Below are positions 1 through 6,217 of a DNA stretch of 7,203 nt, piece after piece (the first letter of the stretch is position 1; each line of letters begins with the position of its first letter). The stretch spans positions 1 to 7,203 of the forward strand of contig JAEZWM010000059.1 of NCBI GenBank assembly GCA_023443025.1, given 5' to 3'. The translations under genes were made by a program, and so were the position numbers. Source of the stretch: Bacillota bacterium (GTDB lineage Bacteria; Bacillota; Clostridia; Tissierellales; Peptoniphilaceae). The notes beneath the pieces are model-generated. The model had not been told where the DNA came from. It did no database searches and was given only the letters and a program-made list of their open reading frames with translations.

Positions 1-1172
1 GCACTAGGGAATTTCTCCAAGTCACCAACCCATACTTTTTTAATGATTATGTTTTTCCATAGAGTATCATCTTTCGGAACATTTGTAATGGTGATACTTC
101 CTGTTTTATTATACGGGTCAAGTTTAATTGTACGACTTTCCGGATTATACATCGGTGTAAAACCATGAGATTCGATTTCTTCAACAGTATAGGTTCCTTG
201 TTGAAGGTCGGTAAGCACTATGGTTTGCCCTGCTTGTAGTTCATAGATATGCTCGGTAGTATCCGGGAAAGTTACTCTTACTTTAAACTTAAGTGGAACG
301 GAGTCTGCGTTGCCGGCAGAACGGCCGGTTGGCATCTGTTGTGTAATTGAGGCTTTTCTTATTGTCAGTGTGTATTTATTGTCTTCGTCTTTTTTTGTGT
401 TTGTAACTGTTAGACCATTTTCAAGTTTTGCGAAACCTGAAGGAGTATAATCGTTTCCGTTTGCATCTACTTCTTTGACAAAGTACTCGAATTTATTGTT
501 TTGATTGTCATAAACCTCGAGATTCTCCCAAGTGACAGAGTCTCCGGATACTGCTCTTGGTGCACCGACTGCTTCAGCAGGTACGGCGAAGCTTTTTCTA
601 TAGAGCTGGAAGTAAACATCAGGTTTAATGTCATACTGGCCTAGTCCAACCCACGCTTTTGTTGCTGTGATGTTTGTTCTAGGAGCAACGCTTTCTGCTT
701 CCTTTAAATTGTTCTTTTCTGAATCATCCTCATCATTAGGAATATCATTTTCTTCAGAATTTTCATTGTCTGTATTTGGTTGAATTACAGCTTCTTCTTT
801 TTTTAATTCATTGGGTTCTTCGGTTTTGACGAATTCTTCTGTCTCTTCTTTCGGTTCTAAAGCAGCTTCCTTTTCAAGTGGAATCTCAACTTCAGGTTCA
901 TTCTCTTCAGGATTTGAGTCCGTAGCTTCCGATTTGTTTTCGTCTAATTCTAAGACAGGATCGGGCTCTGGGACCTGATAATTTTCTATAATAGGGGGTT
1001 CTTCTTCTATAATGGGGATACTCACTTCCTCAACATTCTCTAAGACATCAGTGAGCTCGATGTTCTCAGGGACAGCAATTTCTTCGTCAGCAAATGATAA
1101 CATTGGTGTTAACATTTGAAAAATCATCAGGATACTGACGAGTATTGCTAACCTTTTTTTGTAACCCTTCAT
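1..1172 (-). CDS. Cna-B/SpaA-type surface protein, N-terminal part (partial)
   Basis: The first 390 codons are visible; the gene runs off the window edge without a stop. The ATG at 1172-1170 follows AGGAGG (1184-1179) by 6 nt. Residues 1-28 form a signal peptide: basic MKGYKKR, a hydrophobic core, and likely cleavage after SFA-28. Residues 29-163 are a low-complexity acidic stalk (about 49 Glu/Asp of 135, with Pro and Lys). Beta-rich domains follow. Residues 166-260 resemble Cna-B (TKAWVG, FVKEV, VTNT), with K172, E234 and N258 placed like an intramolecular isopeptide triad. Residues 267-366 form a second SpaA/Cna-like domain (K273, E332, N364 candidates). A third opens at about 374 (IIIKKVWVG). 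Such proteins are usually sortase-anchored adhesins or pilin-like stalks on the cell surface. The LPXTG end would lie outside the window, so anchoring is inferred. It is divergent from metG. Ligand and exact family are unknown. Confidence 0.85.
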   Translation of the reverse strand, partial: MKGYKKRLAILVSILMIFQMLTPMLSFADEEIAVPENIELTDVLENVEEVSIPIIEEEPPIIENYQVPEPDPVLELDENKSEATDSNPEENEPEVEIPLEKEAALEPKEETEEFVKTEEPNELKKEEAVIQPNTDNENSEENDIPNDEDDSEKNNLKEAESVAPRTNITATKAWVGLGQYDIKPDVYFQLYRKSFAVPAEAVGAPRAVSGDSVTWENLEVYDNQNNKFEYFVKEVDANGNDYTPSGFAKLENGLTVTNTKKDEDNKYTLTIRKASITQQMPTGRSAGNADSVPLKFKVRVTFPDTTEHIYELQAGQTIVLTDLQQGTYTVEEIESHGFTPMYNPESRTIKLDPYNKTGSITITNVPKDDTLWKNIIIKKVWVGDLEKFPS

Positions 1173-1191
1173 TCTATTCCTCCTATTTCAC

Positions 1192-1220
1192 CATATATTT
1201 CTCGACCAAAGATATGTCAA
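1192..1220 (-). promoter_or_regulatory. candidate sigma-A promoter of the surface-protein gene
   Basis: Read on the minus strand, a perfect TTGACA (1220-1215) is followed after 17 nt by TATATG (1197-1192), a 4/6 match to the -10 consensus. Transcription would begin very close to the AGGAGG at 1184-1179, giving a leader of under 20 nt. That is short but workable. A competing -10 lies further upstream (1243-1238), so the true start is uncertain. Confidence 0.4.
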
Positions 1221-1237
1221 AGATTAATGGTGTTATA

Positions 1238-1262
1238 ATTATACCCTGAGTAGATATTTCAA
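1238..1262 (-). promoter_or_regulatory. alternative -10 box for the surface-protein gene
   Basis: On the minus strand a perfect TATAAT lies at 1243-1238. The nearest -35-like hexamer, TTGAAA (1262-1257), is only 13 nt away, shorter than sigma-A normally accepts. Better-spaced hexamers such as GTGTTG are poor matches. If used, it would give a leader of about 60 nt. It overlaps one arm of the inverted repeat at 1254-1283, so it could be a regulated or activator-dependent start. Confidence 0.3.
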
Positions 1263-1283
1263 CACATATATTAAGTGAAATAT
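1254..1283. promoter_or_regulatory. operator-like inverted repeat upstream of the surface-protein gene
   Basis: Perfect 8-bp arms ATATTTCA (1254-1261) and TGAAATAT (1276-1283) are separated by 14 bp. Arm centres are 22 bp apart, about two helical turns, as expected for a dimeric regulator on one DNA face. The proximal arm overlaps the -35-like TTGAAA of the minus-strand gene. The regulator is not identifiable, and chance is possible in such AT-rich DNA. Confidence 0.3.
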
Positions 1284-1313
1284 TATAAATACCGTAAAAT
1301 ACAGGCATAACAC

Positions 1314-1333
1314 TTGAATATTGGTTGAATATT
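1314..1333. repeat. tandem 9-bp direct repeat, 11-bp period
   Basis: TTGAATATT occurs at 1314-1322 and again at 1325-1333, separated by GG. The 11-bp period is about one helical turn, a spacing seen in some direct-repeat binding sites. It lies about 145 bp upstream of the surface-protein start codon. No function can be assigned. Confidence 0.35.
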
Positions 1334-1449
1334 ATGGAATTATTGTAAAATATAGAGGTAATAATAAGATTACAGCGAATATATATGCAATGTTATTTGA
1401 TGCCGCCCTAAATAGATGATATCCTGATTTAGAAGTGTATTTCTTAAAT

Positions 1450-1482
1450 CTAAGTTTAATGTTTGGATATCAACATTCTTAG
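1450..1482. repeat. imperfect hairpin in the intergenic region
   Basis: CTAAG (1450-1454) pairs with CTTAG (1478-1482), and AATGTT (1458-1463) pairs with AACATT (1472-1477). There is a TTT bulge on one side and an 8-nt apical loop, for 11 bp in total. A second stem, CTTTAAA (1491-1497) with TTTAAAG (1507-1513), follows closely. No U-tract terminator geometry and no known RNA family was recognised. Confidence 0.3.
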
Positions 1483-1813
1483 ACATTATACTTTAAATTT
1501 AGATTTTTTAAAGAATACTTATCTTTATTATTCATGCCAATAAAATAGGTAATAACCGTTTATATTTTCTGGATAATTCTTAATTATCTTGATAAATTAT
1601 TGGTTAAAAATAATTAATTCCGGAGATATATTTATGTTGAATATAAAATATCATACGTAATAGATGGTAACAAATGTGATAAAATACTTAATATATATTT
1701 CTGTAATAGATGATTACTGCCGAAAGCTATGAATAAAATTGAGCTTGATGTTGTTATATATTAATAAATATACAACGAAAGATATTTCAAAGTGCAAATA
1801 GTTTTGATTTTTA

Positions 1814-1842
1814 ATTACAAAAAGTAGGATATATTATATAAT
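1814..1842 (+). promoter_or_regulatory. candidate sigma-A promoter of the metG operon
   Basis: A perfect TATAAT (1837-1842) is preceded, after 17 nt, by ATTACA (1814-1819), which matches TTGACA at 4 of 6 positions. Predicted initiation near 1849 gives a leader of about 36 nt. The -10 sits in a run of alternating A/T where other registers are possible (TATTAT at 1832-1837). No other comparable promoter was seen inside the operon. Confidence 0.5.
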
Positions 1843-1854
1843 ATATTTATGTGA

Positions 1855-1871
1855 ATTCGGAAATCCCGAAT
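1855..1871 (+). promoter_or_regulatory. small 5' leader hairpin before the metG ribosome binding site
   Basis: ATTCGG (1855-1860) pairs perfectly with CCGAAT (1866-1871) around a 5-nt loop. It would lie a few nucleotides from the predicted mRNA 5' end and 3 nt before AAGGAGG (1875-1881). It could stabilise the 5' end or modulate ribosome access. It is too short to be a T-box or riboswitch. Confidence 0.35.
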
Positions 1872-1885
1872 ATGAAGGAGGAATT

Positions 1886-3835
1886 ATGGATAAAAAAAGT
1901 TTTTATATTACTACACCAATTTATTACCCCAATGATAATTTGCATTTGGGGCATACCTATACTACTATAGTTGCCGATGTACTGAAAAGGTTTAAAAGAA
2001 TACAAGGATATGACGCGTATTTAGTTACAGGAACCGATGAACATGGTCAAAAAATTCAGGAGGCAGCTACTGCGGCAGGAAAAGAACCTAAAGAATATGT
2101 TGACGAAATCGTAGAAACAGCAAAGAAGCTTTGGAAAAACTTGGACATTGAGTACGATGGTTTTATCAGGTCAACTGATCCTAAGCATGAGAAAGCTGTT
2201 CAGGAGATTTTTACTACTCTATATGAAAAAGGTGAAATTTATAAGGATACTTATAAAGGACACTATTGTACGCCATGTGAATCTTTTTGGACTGACACTC
2301 AGCTTAAGGATGGAAATTGCCCTGACTGTGGTAGACCCGTAGAGTACAGAGAAGAAGAGAGTTATTTCTTCAGACTTTCTAATTATAGGGATAGACTTCT
2401 CGAGCATTATGAAAAACATCCCGAGTATATTCTACCGGTTTCAAGAAAAAATGAAATGGTCAATAATTTTCTAAAAGACGGACTTGAGGACTTGTCGGTA
2501 TCAAGGTCAAACTTTGAATGGGGAGTAAAAGTGCCCTTTGATGAAAAACATGTTATCTATGTTTGGATTGATGCACTTTCATGCTACCTAACTGCTCTTG
2601 GCTACAAGTCTGATAATGAAAGTCTTTTTGAAAAATATTGGCCGGCTAATGTTCATTTGATGGCTAAGGAGATAATTAGATTTCATGTAATTATATGGCC
2701 TGCGCTACTAATGGCTCTTGATCTACCTCTTCCTAAACAGACATTTGCTCATGGATGGATACTTTTTGATGACGATAAGATGAGTAAGTCCAAAGGAAAC
2801 GTAGTTTATGCGGAACCTATAATTGAAAGGTACGGCGTAGATGCTCTTAAGTATTTTGTTCTTAGGGAATTTACCTTTGGTCAAGACGGTAGCTTCACCA
2901 ACGAAAAATTTCTACAAAGAGTGAATTCGGACCTTGCAAATGATTTGGGGAATCTGGTTTCGAGGACTATTCAAATGGTCGTTAAATACAATGCGGGCAT
3001 CGTTCCAGGTATTGGTGAGATCGAGGCGGTTGATCACCAGCTTATCGAAATGGCTAAGTCTACTGCTGGCAGAGTTGAAACTGAGATGGATAAATTAAGC
3101 TTTAGTACTGCTCTTGAAGAGATTTGGAAGCTTATCAGAAGAACTAATAAATATATCGATGAAACAACTCCATGGATATTGGGTAATGAAGGAAATACCG
3201 AAAGATTAAATACCGTATTATACAATTTAGTTGAATCAATTAGAATAATCGCACAGCTTATTGAGCCGTTTATGCCTGATACATCCATGAGGATTAACGA
3301 GCAGCTAGGGATCGCACCTATGGGATGGGAAAGTACGTTTGAGTTTGGTGCATATATTGCGGGAACTGAAGTGGCAAGGGGTCAAAACCTGTTCCAAAGA
3401 CTGGATATAGAAAAAGAAATTGAGCTTTTAAGTGCTGCGAATACCGAGTTAATTGAAAAAAGGAGAGCTGAAAAGATGTCTGAAGAAAAAATAACTGAAT
3501 ATAACGGTAAAGAAGTAATAACAATAGATGATTTTGATAAATGTGAGTTTAAAGTAGCTGAAGTACTTGAATGTTCACCTCATCCAAATGCTGACAAGCT
3601 TCTGGTATTTAAACTTAAAATAGGTGATGAAGAAAGACAGATAGTTTCCGGAATTAAGAAGTACTATGAACCTGAGGAACTTGTTGGGAAAAAAGTAATT
3701 GCAATTACTAACTTAAAGCCTGTTACATTAAGAGGTGTTGAGTCAAACGGAATGTTATTGTCCGCTCAATATGGTGATGATTTAACACTGCTATCAACTA
3801 TGGCTGACATAGAAAGTGGAGCTGATATTTCGTAA
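1886..3835 (+). CDS. metG: methionyl-tRNA synthetase (MetRS)
   Basis: Cytoplasmic class I enzyme that charges tRNA-Met with methionine using ATP; required for initiation and elongation. At 649 aa it has the usual length of the bacterial form with a C-terminal tRNA-binding domain. The Rossmann core has the HIGH-type signature HLGH (20-23). A zinc knuckle has C128, C131, C145 and C148. YVWIDALSCYLTALGY lies at 225-240, RFHVIIWPALLMA at 265-277, and KMSKS at 298-302. An alpha-helical anticodon-binding domain spans about 340-500. After a linker, an EMAP/Trbp111-like OB-fold runs from about 546 to 649. ATG 1886 follows AAGGAGG (1875-1881) by 4 nt. It heads the operon with tatD, rnmV and rsmA; its stop overlaps the tatD start by one base. 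An internal ATG at codon 531, just before the C-terminal domain, has a Shine-Dalgarno-like AAAAGGAG upstream. Confidence 0.97.
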   Translation: MDKKSFYITTPIYYPNDNLHLGHTYTTIVADVLKRFKRIQGYDAYLVTGTDEHGQKIQEAATAAGKEPKEYVDEIVETAKKLWKNLDIEYDGFIRSTDPKHEKAVQEIFTTLYEKGEIYKDTYKGHYCTPCESFWTDTQLKDGNCPDCGRPVEYREEESYFFRLSNYRDRLLEHYEKHPEYILPVSRKNEMVNNFLKDGLEDLSVSRSNFEWGVKVPFDEKHVIYVWIDALSCYLTALGYKSDNESLFEKYWPANVHLMAKEIIRFHVIIWPALLMALDLPLPKQTFAHGWILFDDDKMSKSKGNVVYAEPIIERYGVDALKYFVLREFTFGQDGSFTNEKFLQRVNSDLANDLGNLVSRTIQMVVKYNAGIVPGIGEIEAVDHQLIEMAKSTAGRVETEMDKLSFSTALEEIWKLIRRTNKYIDETTPWILGNEGNTERLNTVLYNLVESIRIIAQLIEPFMPDTSMRINEQLGIAPMGWESTFEFGAYIAGTEVARGQNLFQRLDIEKEIELLSAANTELIEKRRAEKMSEEKITEYNGKEVITIDDFDKCEFKVAEVLECSPHPNADKLLVFKLKIGDEERQIVSGIKKYYEPEELVGKKVIAITNLKPVTLRGVESNGMLLSAQYGDDLTLLSTMADIESGADIS

Positions 3836-4605
3836 TGAGTTTACTGATTGACAGTCATGCACATCTTGATGATCCAAAATTTGATGAGGATAGACTTCAA
3901 ATAATAGAGAATTTAGCTAAAGACCGGATTGAGTATTTAATAAATCCCGGAGCAGATAGACCTACAAGTGAAGCTGCTTATGTGCTTGCAAATGAACATG
4001 AGAAGATATATGCGGCACTTGGTACTCATCCGCATTCTGCAGATGAACTTACGAATGAGGATATAGAAAGGTACAGAGAGCTTGCAAAATCTGATAGAGT
4101 ACTAGCAATAGGCGAGATTGGACTGGATTATTATTACGACAATAGTCCAAGAGAAATCCAAAAAGAAGCCTTTATAGCTCAAATGAAACTAGCGGAAGAG
4201 CTTGGACTACCTGTTATCATTCATACAAGGGAAGCCAGTGGAGACACTTATGATATAATTGAGTCTTTTAAGAATCGTGTATATGGAGTGATGCACTGCT
4301 ACTCCGGATCTGCTGAGATGGCGAAGAGGTATTTGGAACTTGGTTATTATATATCACTTGCCGGACCTGTAACATTTAAAAATGCAAGAGTATCAAAGGA
4401 AGTTGCTGAGATAGTGCCTATGAATAGGCTACTAGTGGAAACGGACGCTCCATACCTAAGCCCTGAGCCTAGAAGAGGAAGACGAAACGAGCCTAAGAAT
4501 ACTCTTTATGTTGCTGAGGTTATAGCTGAGATTAAAAATATGGATTTAGATGATTTTATTAAGCAAACAAATGAAAATACAAAAAAGGTTTTTAATATAA
4601 GATGA
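3835..4605 (+). CDS. tatD: TatD-family metal-dependent deoxyribonuclease
   Basis: TIM-barrel metallohydrolase of the TatD family, 256 aa, the standard length. Family members are divalent-metal-dependent DNases with 3'-5' exonuclease activity, linked to DNA repair and degradation. The metal-binding set is complete: H8 and H10 in DSHAHLDD, E94 in AIGEIGLDYYYD, H130 in PVIIHTRE, H154 in MHCYSG, and D204 in LVETDAPYL. GTHPH at 63-67 is also typical. The start codon overlaps the metG stop (TAATG), and AGTGGAG at 3815-3821 is a loosely spaced ribosome binding site, so translational coupling is likely. It overlaps rnmV by ATGA at its 3' end. Placement between metG and rnmV is conserved in Bacillota. 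The in vivo substrate is not evident from sequence. Confidence 0.95.
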   Translation: MSLLIDSHAHLDDPKFDEDRLQIIENLAKDRIEYLINPGADRPTSEAAYVLANEHEKIYAALGTHPHSADELTNEDIERYRELAKSDRVLAIGEIGLDYYYDNSPREIQKEAFIAQMKLAEELGLPVIIHTREASGDTYDIIESFKNRVYGVMHCYSGSAEMAKRYLELGYYISLAGPVTFKNARVSKEVAEIVPMNRLLVETDAPYLSPEPRRGRRNEPKNTLYVAEVIAEIKNMDLDDFIKQTNENTKKVFNIR

Positions 4606-5147
4606 AGATAAAAGAAGTAATAGTAGTAGAAGGAAAAGACGATATAACAGCAGTAAAAGCTGCGATAGATTCAGAAGTTATTGCAACAGGGGGTTCACAT
4701 ATTTCTAGTGAACTCCTTTCTAATATTGCAAATATACACAAGAGAGTCGGAATAATTGTGTTAACAGATCCTGATTATGCAGGTAAAAAAATAAGAAGAC
4801 AGGTTGAAAAGGTAGCCCCTGGATGTAAACATGCCTTTATAAGACGAGATAAGGCTACAAAAGATGGAGATATAGGGGTGGAAAATGCGTCCGTGGAAGA
4901 TATTATAGAGGCCGTATCAAAGGCGAAACCAGAAGTATCCGACTCAGATATCATTTATGAACAGGATGATTTATTGGAATATGGACTGATAGGACTACCT
5001 GATTCAAGGAGAAGACGAGAAATTTTTTGTGATATTTTAGGGATAGGATACTGTAACGGAAAGCAGCTTTTAAAGAGACTGACAGCATTTGAAATTAGCT
5101 GGACTGAGTTTGAAAGAGCAGCTGAAAAAACAAGTGAAAGGATGTAA
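4602..5147 (+). CDS. rnmV: ribonuclease M5 (5S rRNA maturation)
   Basis: Toprim-domain endoribonuclease that trims the 5S rRNA precursor to its mature ends, in Bacillus acting on precursor bound by ribosomal protein L18. The 181-aa length fits the family. The Toprim acidic residues are visible: E10 in VVEGKDD (8-14), and D56 and D58 in LTDPDYAGKKIRRQV (54-68). Downstream, PGCKHAF (73-79) and GVENA (92-96) match RNase M5 conserved blocks. The C-terminal part (about 115-181) is the family helical region with RRRREIF and LGIGYCNGKQLLKRL. It starts inside the tatD stop (ATGA) without a clear ribosome binding site, so coupling is expected. It ends 2 nt before rsmA. In Bacillus a G5-domain cell-wall gene (yabE) lies between tatD and rnmV; it is absent here. 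Confidence 0.95.
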   Translation: MKIKEVIVVEGKDDITAVKAAIDSEVIATGGSHISSELLSNIANIHKRVGIIVLTDPDYAGKKIRRQVEKVAPGCKHAFIRRDKATKDGDIGVENASVEDIIEAVSKAKPEVSDSDIIYEQDDLLEYGLIGLPDSRRRREIFCDILGIGYCNGKQLLKRLTAFEISWTEFERAAEKTSERM

Positions 5148-5149
5148 GA

Positions 5150-6022
5150 ATGACGGATAGACTATATATGCCGGGGTATTTAGGGCAAATTCTCAAAAAA
5201 TTTAACTTTTCCTTTTCTAAGTCTCTAGGACAAAACTTTCTGATAGACGGCAATGTTGTTAGATCAATTGTAGAAGGTGCAGGAGTTGAAAATGAAGATT
5301 TAGTAATAGAAATTGGTCCCGGAGTTGGAACACTGACTGAGGAACTTGCATTAAATGCTAAGAAGGTTATTGCAATTGAGATAGACAGAAGACTTATTCC
5401 AATCCTCGAGTATACAATGGAAAAATATGAAAATGTAGAAGTTATACATGCAGATGCTATGGAAGTGGATTTTAATCAACTGATTATGAAAAATAGTGGA
5501 TATAAAGGGGTGAAGCTTGTCGCAAACCTTCCTTATAACGTAGGTACTGCAATAGTTGCACAGCTTCTAGAGGATGGAGTAGGTTTTGAGTCAATGACGG
5601 TAATGCTCCAAAAAGAAGTTGCAGATAGAATGGTAGCTGAGCCTGGGAGCAAGCAGTACGGTGCACTGTCCGTGTTGGTTGGATATAAAGCTGTGGCAAA
5701 GCCTGTTCTAAGGGTTCCAAAAACTGTATTTAATCCAAAACCAAAGATTGATTCGATGGTAGTAAGGCTTGATTTAAAACATAATGAACAAAAACCCTAT
5801 GAGAAGACGATGTTTCAGTTGGTCAGAGCCGGTTTTAATCAAAGGCGAAAGACAATAGTGAATTCACTCACATCAGGTGAAGTTGAGATAAGTAAGAACG
5901 AGCTGCGTGAAATTTTGGCGGAGGTTGGTATTCCTGAAAATGCGAGGGCTGAGAATTTAAGTGTTGTGGATTTTGCGAGGGTAGCGGAGAGGTTGGAGAA
6001 AATCAGTCGGAATAGTGAATAA
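5150..6022 (+). CDS. rsmA: 16S rRNA adenine(1518/1519)-N6-dimethyltransferase
   Basis: KsgA/RsmA dimethylates the two adjacent adenines in the terminal loop of 16S helix 45, using S-adenosylmethionine, as a late 30S assembly checkpoint. Loss typically gives kasugamycin resistance. At 290 aa it is full length. N-terminal SLGQNFLID (25-33) is the family signature. The SAM site has EIGPGVGTLTEEL (54-66), acidic E77 in AIEID, and D102 in HADAM. The catalytic motif is NLPYNV (126-131). FNPKPKIDSMVVRL (194-207) and a helical C-terminal domain follow. ATG 5150 has AAAGGA (5137-5142) 7 nt upstream. As the last gene of the operon, it joins rnmV in rRNA maturation. The first REP-like repeat begins only 6 bp after its stop, and no U-tract terminator was seen. 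Confidence 0.97.
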   Translation: MTDRLYMPGYLGQILKKFNFSFSKSLGQNFLIDGNVVRSIVEGAGVENEDLVIEIGPGVGTLTEELALNAKKVIAIEIDRRLIPILEYTMEKYENVEVIHADAMEVDFNQLIMKNSGYKGVKLVANLPYNVGTAIVAQLLEDGVGFESMTVMLQKEVADRMVAEPGSKQYGALSVLVGYKAVAKPVLRVPKTVFNPKPKIDSMVVRLDLKHNEQKPYEKTMFQLVRAGFNQRRKTIVNSLTSGEVEISKNELREILAEVGIPENARAENLSVVDFARVAERLEKISRNSE

Positions 6023-6031
6023 ATCAAAAAT

Positions 6032-6054
6032 GTAGGGGAAAACTCCGATTCTCC
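6032..6054 (+). repeat. REP-like hairpin 1, GTAG-headed
   Basis: GTAG (6032-6035) and one G precede a stem, GGAAAA (6037-6042) against TTCTCC (6049-6054), with loop CTCCGA and one A-C mismatch. A conserved GTAG 5' of a hairpin is the recognition layout known for REP sequences acted on by RAYT transposases. It sits 9 bp past the rsmA stop. Confidence 0.7.
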
Positions 6055-6055
6055 T

Positions 6056-6091
6056 GTTTATGAGAGAAGCCTGAAGCTTCGAATCATAAAC
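6056..6091 (+). repeat. bipartite stem-loop beside REP 1
   Basis: An outer 8-bp stem, GTTTATGA (6056-6063) with TCATAAAC (6084-6091), encloses a 2/3-nt internal loop and an inner stem, GAAGC (6066-6070) with GCTTC (6076-6080), with loop CTGAA. All paired bases are identical in the second copy (6850-6885). It lies directly after the REP hairpin, and in transcripts it could mark the 3' end of the rsmA operon. Confidence 0.65.
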
Positions 6092-6099
6092 TAACTTTA

Positions 6100-6121
6100 T
6101 ACAAATATATTTATATTTGTA
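6100..6121. repeat. AT palindrome within repeat copy 1
   Basis: TACAAATATA (6100-6109) and TATATTTGTA (6112-6121) are perfect inverted arms with only 2 nt between them. The second copy (around 6895-6916) keeps the right arm but has changes in the left, so the pairing is not conserved. It is pure A/T except for one C-G pair, too weak for a classical terminator. Confidence 0.45.
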
Positions 6122-6183
6122 TTGCTTAGAATGTAAATTAGAAAAAGGTTAATTTTGATGAAAAGTTTTTATTTTAAGCAAAG

Positions 6184-6189
6184 TATAAT
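6184..6189 (+). promoter_or_regulatory. candidate -10 box for the RAYT gene
   Basis: A perfect TATAAT lies just before REP hairpin 2 and is also kept in copy 2 (6980-6985), although the sequence just upstream has diverged. No convincing -35 was found at 16-18 nt. Initiation near 6196 would place a REP arm and the 6218-6246 stem-loop in the transposase leader. Confidence 0.3.
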
Positions 6190-6190
6190 A

Positions 6191-6213
6191 GGCGAATCGG
6201 AGTTCGCCCCTAC
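6191..6213 (-). repeat. REP-like hairpin 2, GTAG-headed, inverted
   Basis: Read on the minus strand, GTAG (6213-6210) and one G precede a perfect 6-bp stem, GGCGAA (6208-6203) with TTCGCC (6196-6191), around loop CTCCGA. It is inverted relative to REP 1, forming a BIME-like pair about 140 bp apart. The stem carries a C-G pair where REP 3 has A-T, a compensatory change. Confidence 0.75.
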
Positions 6214-6217
6214 GTGC

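Larger units (their letters stand above)
1173..1885. other. AT-rich divergent intergenic region, no gene found
   Basis: These 713 bases separate the surface-protein gene from metG. All frames are broken by frequent stops, and no ribosome binding site precedes a usable reading frame. I saw no T-box motif (AGGGTGG...ACCGCG) or recognisable riboswitch core upstream of metG, nor any tRNA. What can be pointed to are promoter-like boxes at both ends, an inverted repeat (1254-1283), a 9-bp tandem direct repeat (1314-1333), and imperfect hairpins between 1450 and 1513. In DNA this AT-rich, many small palindromes arise by chance. Confidence 0.7.

Noticed and set aside
311..334. GC-rich inverted sequence (TGCCGGC ... 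GGCCGG ... GGCA) in the surface-protein gene
   Set aside because: It falls inside a well-supported coding region (Pro-Thr-Gly-Arg-Ser-Ala-Gly codons), and the arms do not form a continuous stem.
1444..1455. TTAAATCTAAGT shared between the metG upstream spacer and repeat copy 2 (6964-6975)
   Set aside because: It is a single 12-base AT-rich match with no flanking similarity, in a segment where the two repeat copies themselves differ. It is probably chance.
1657..1717. GTAATAGATG occurring twice (1657 and 1703) with similar ends
   Set aside because: Only 10 bases are identical, the 46-bp spacing is uninformative, and there is no associated structure or gene.
2148..2419. Open frames in other phases and on the minus strand inside metG
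   Set aside because: They lie wholly within a strongly conserved synthetase gene, lack ribosome binding sites, and their translations show no family features.
5484..6027. Minus-strand open frames opposite rsmA
   Set aside because: They are antisense shadows of a clearly coding gene, without Shine-Dalgarno sites or recognisable protein features.
6100..6121. Intrinsic terminator after rsmA
   Set aside because: The palindrome is almost pure A/T, has only 2 nt between its arms, no U-tract follows, and pairing is not kept in the second copy.
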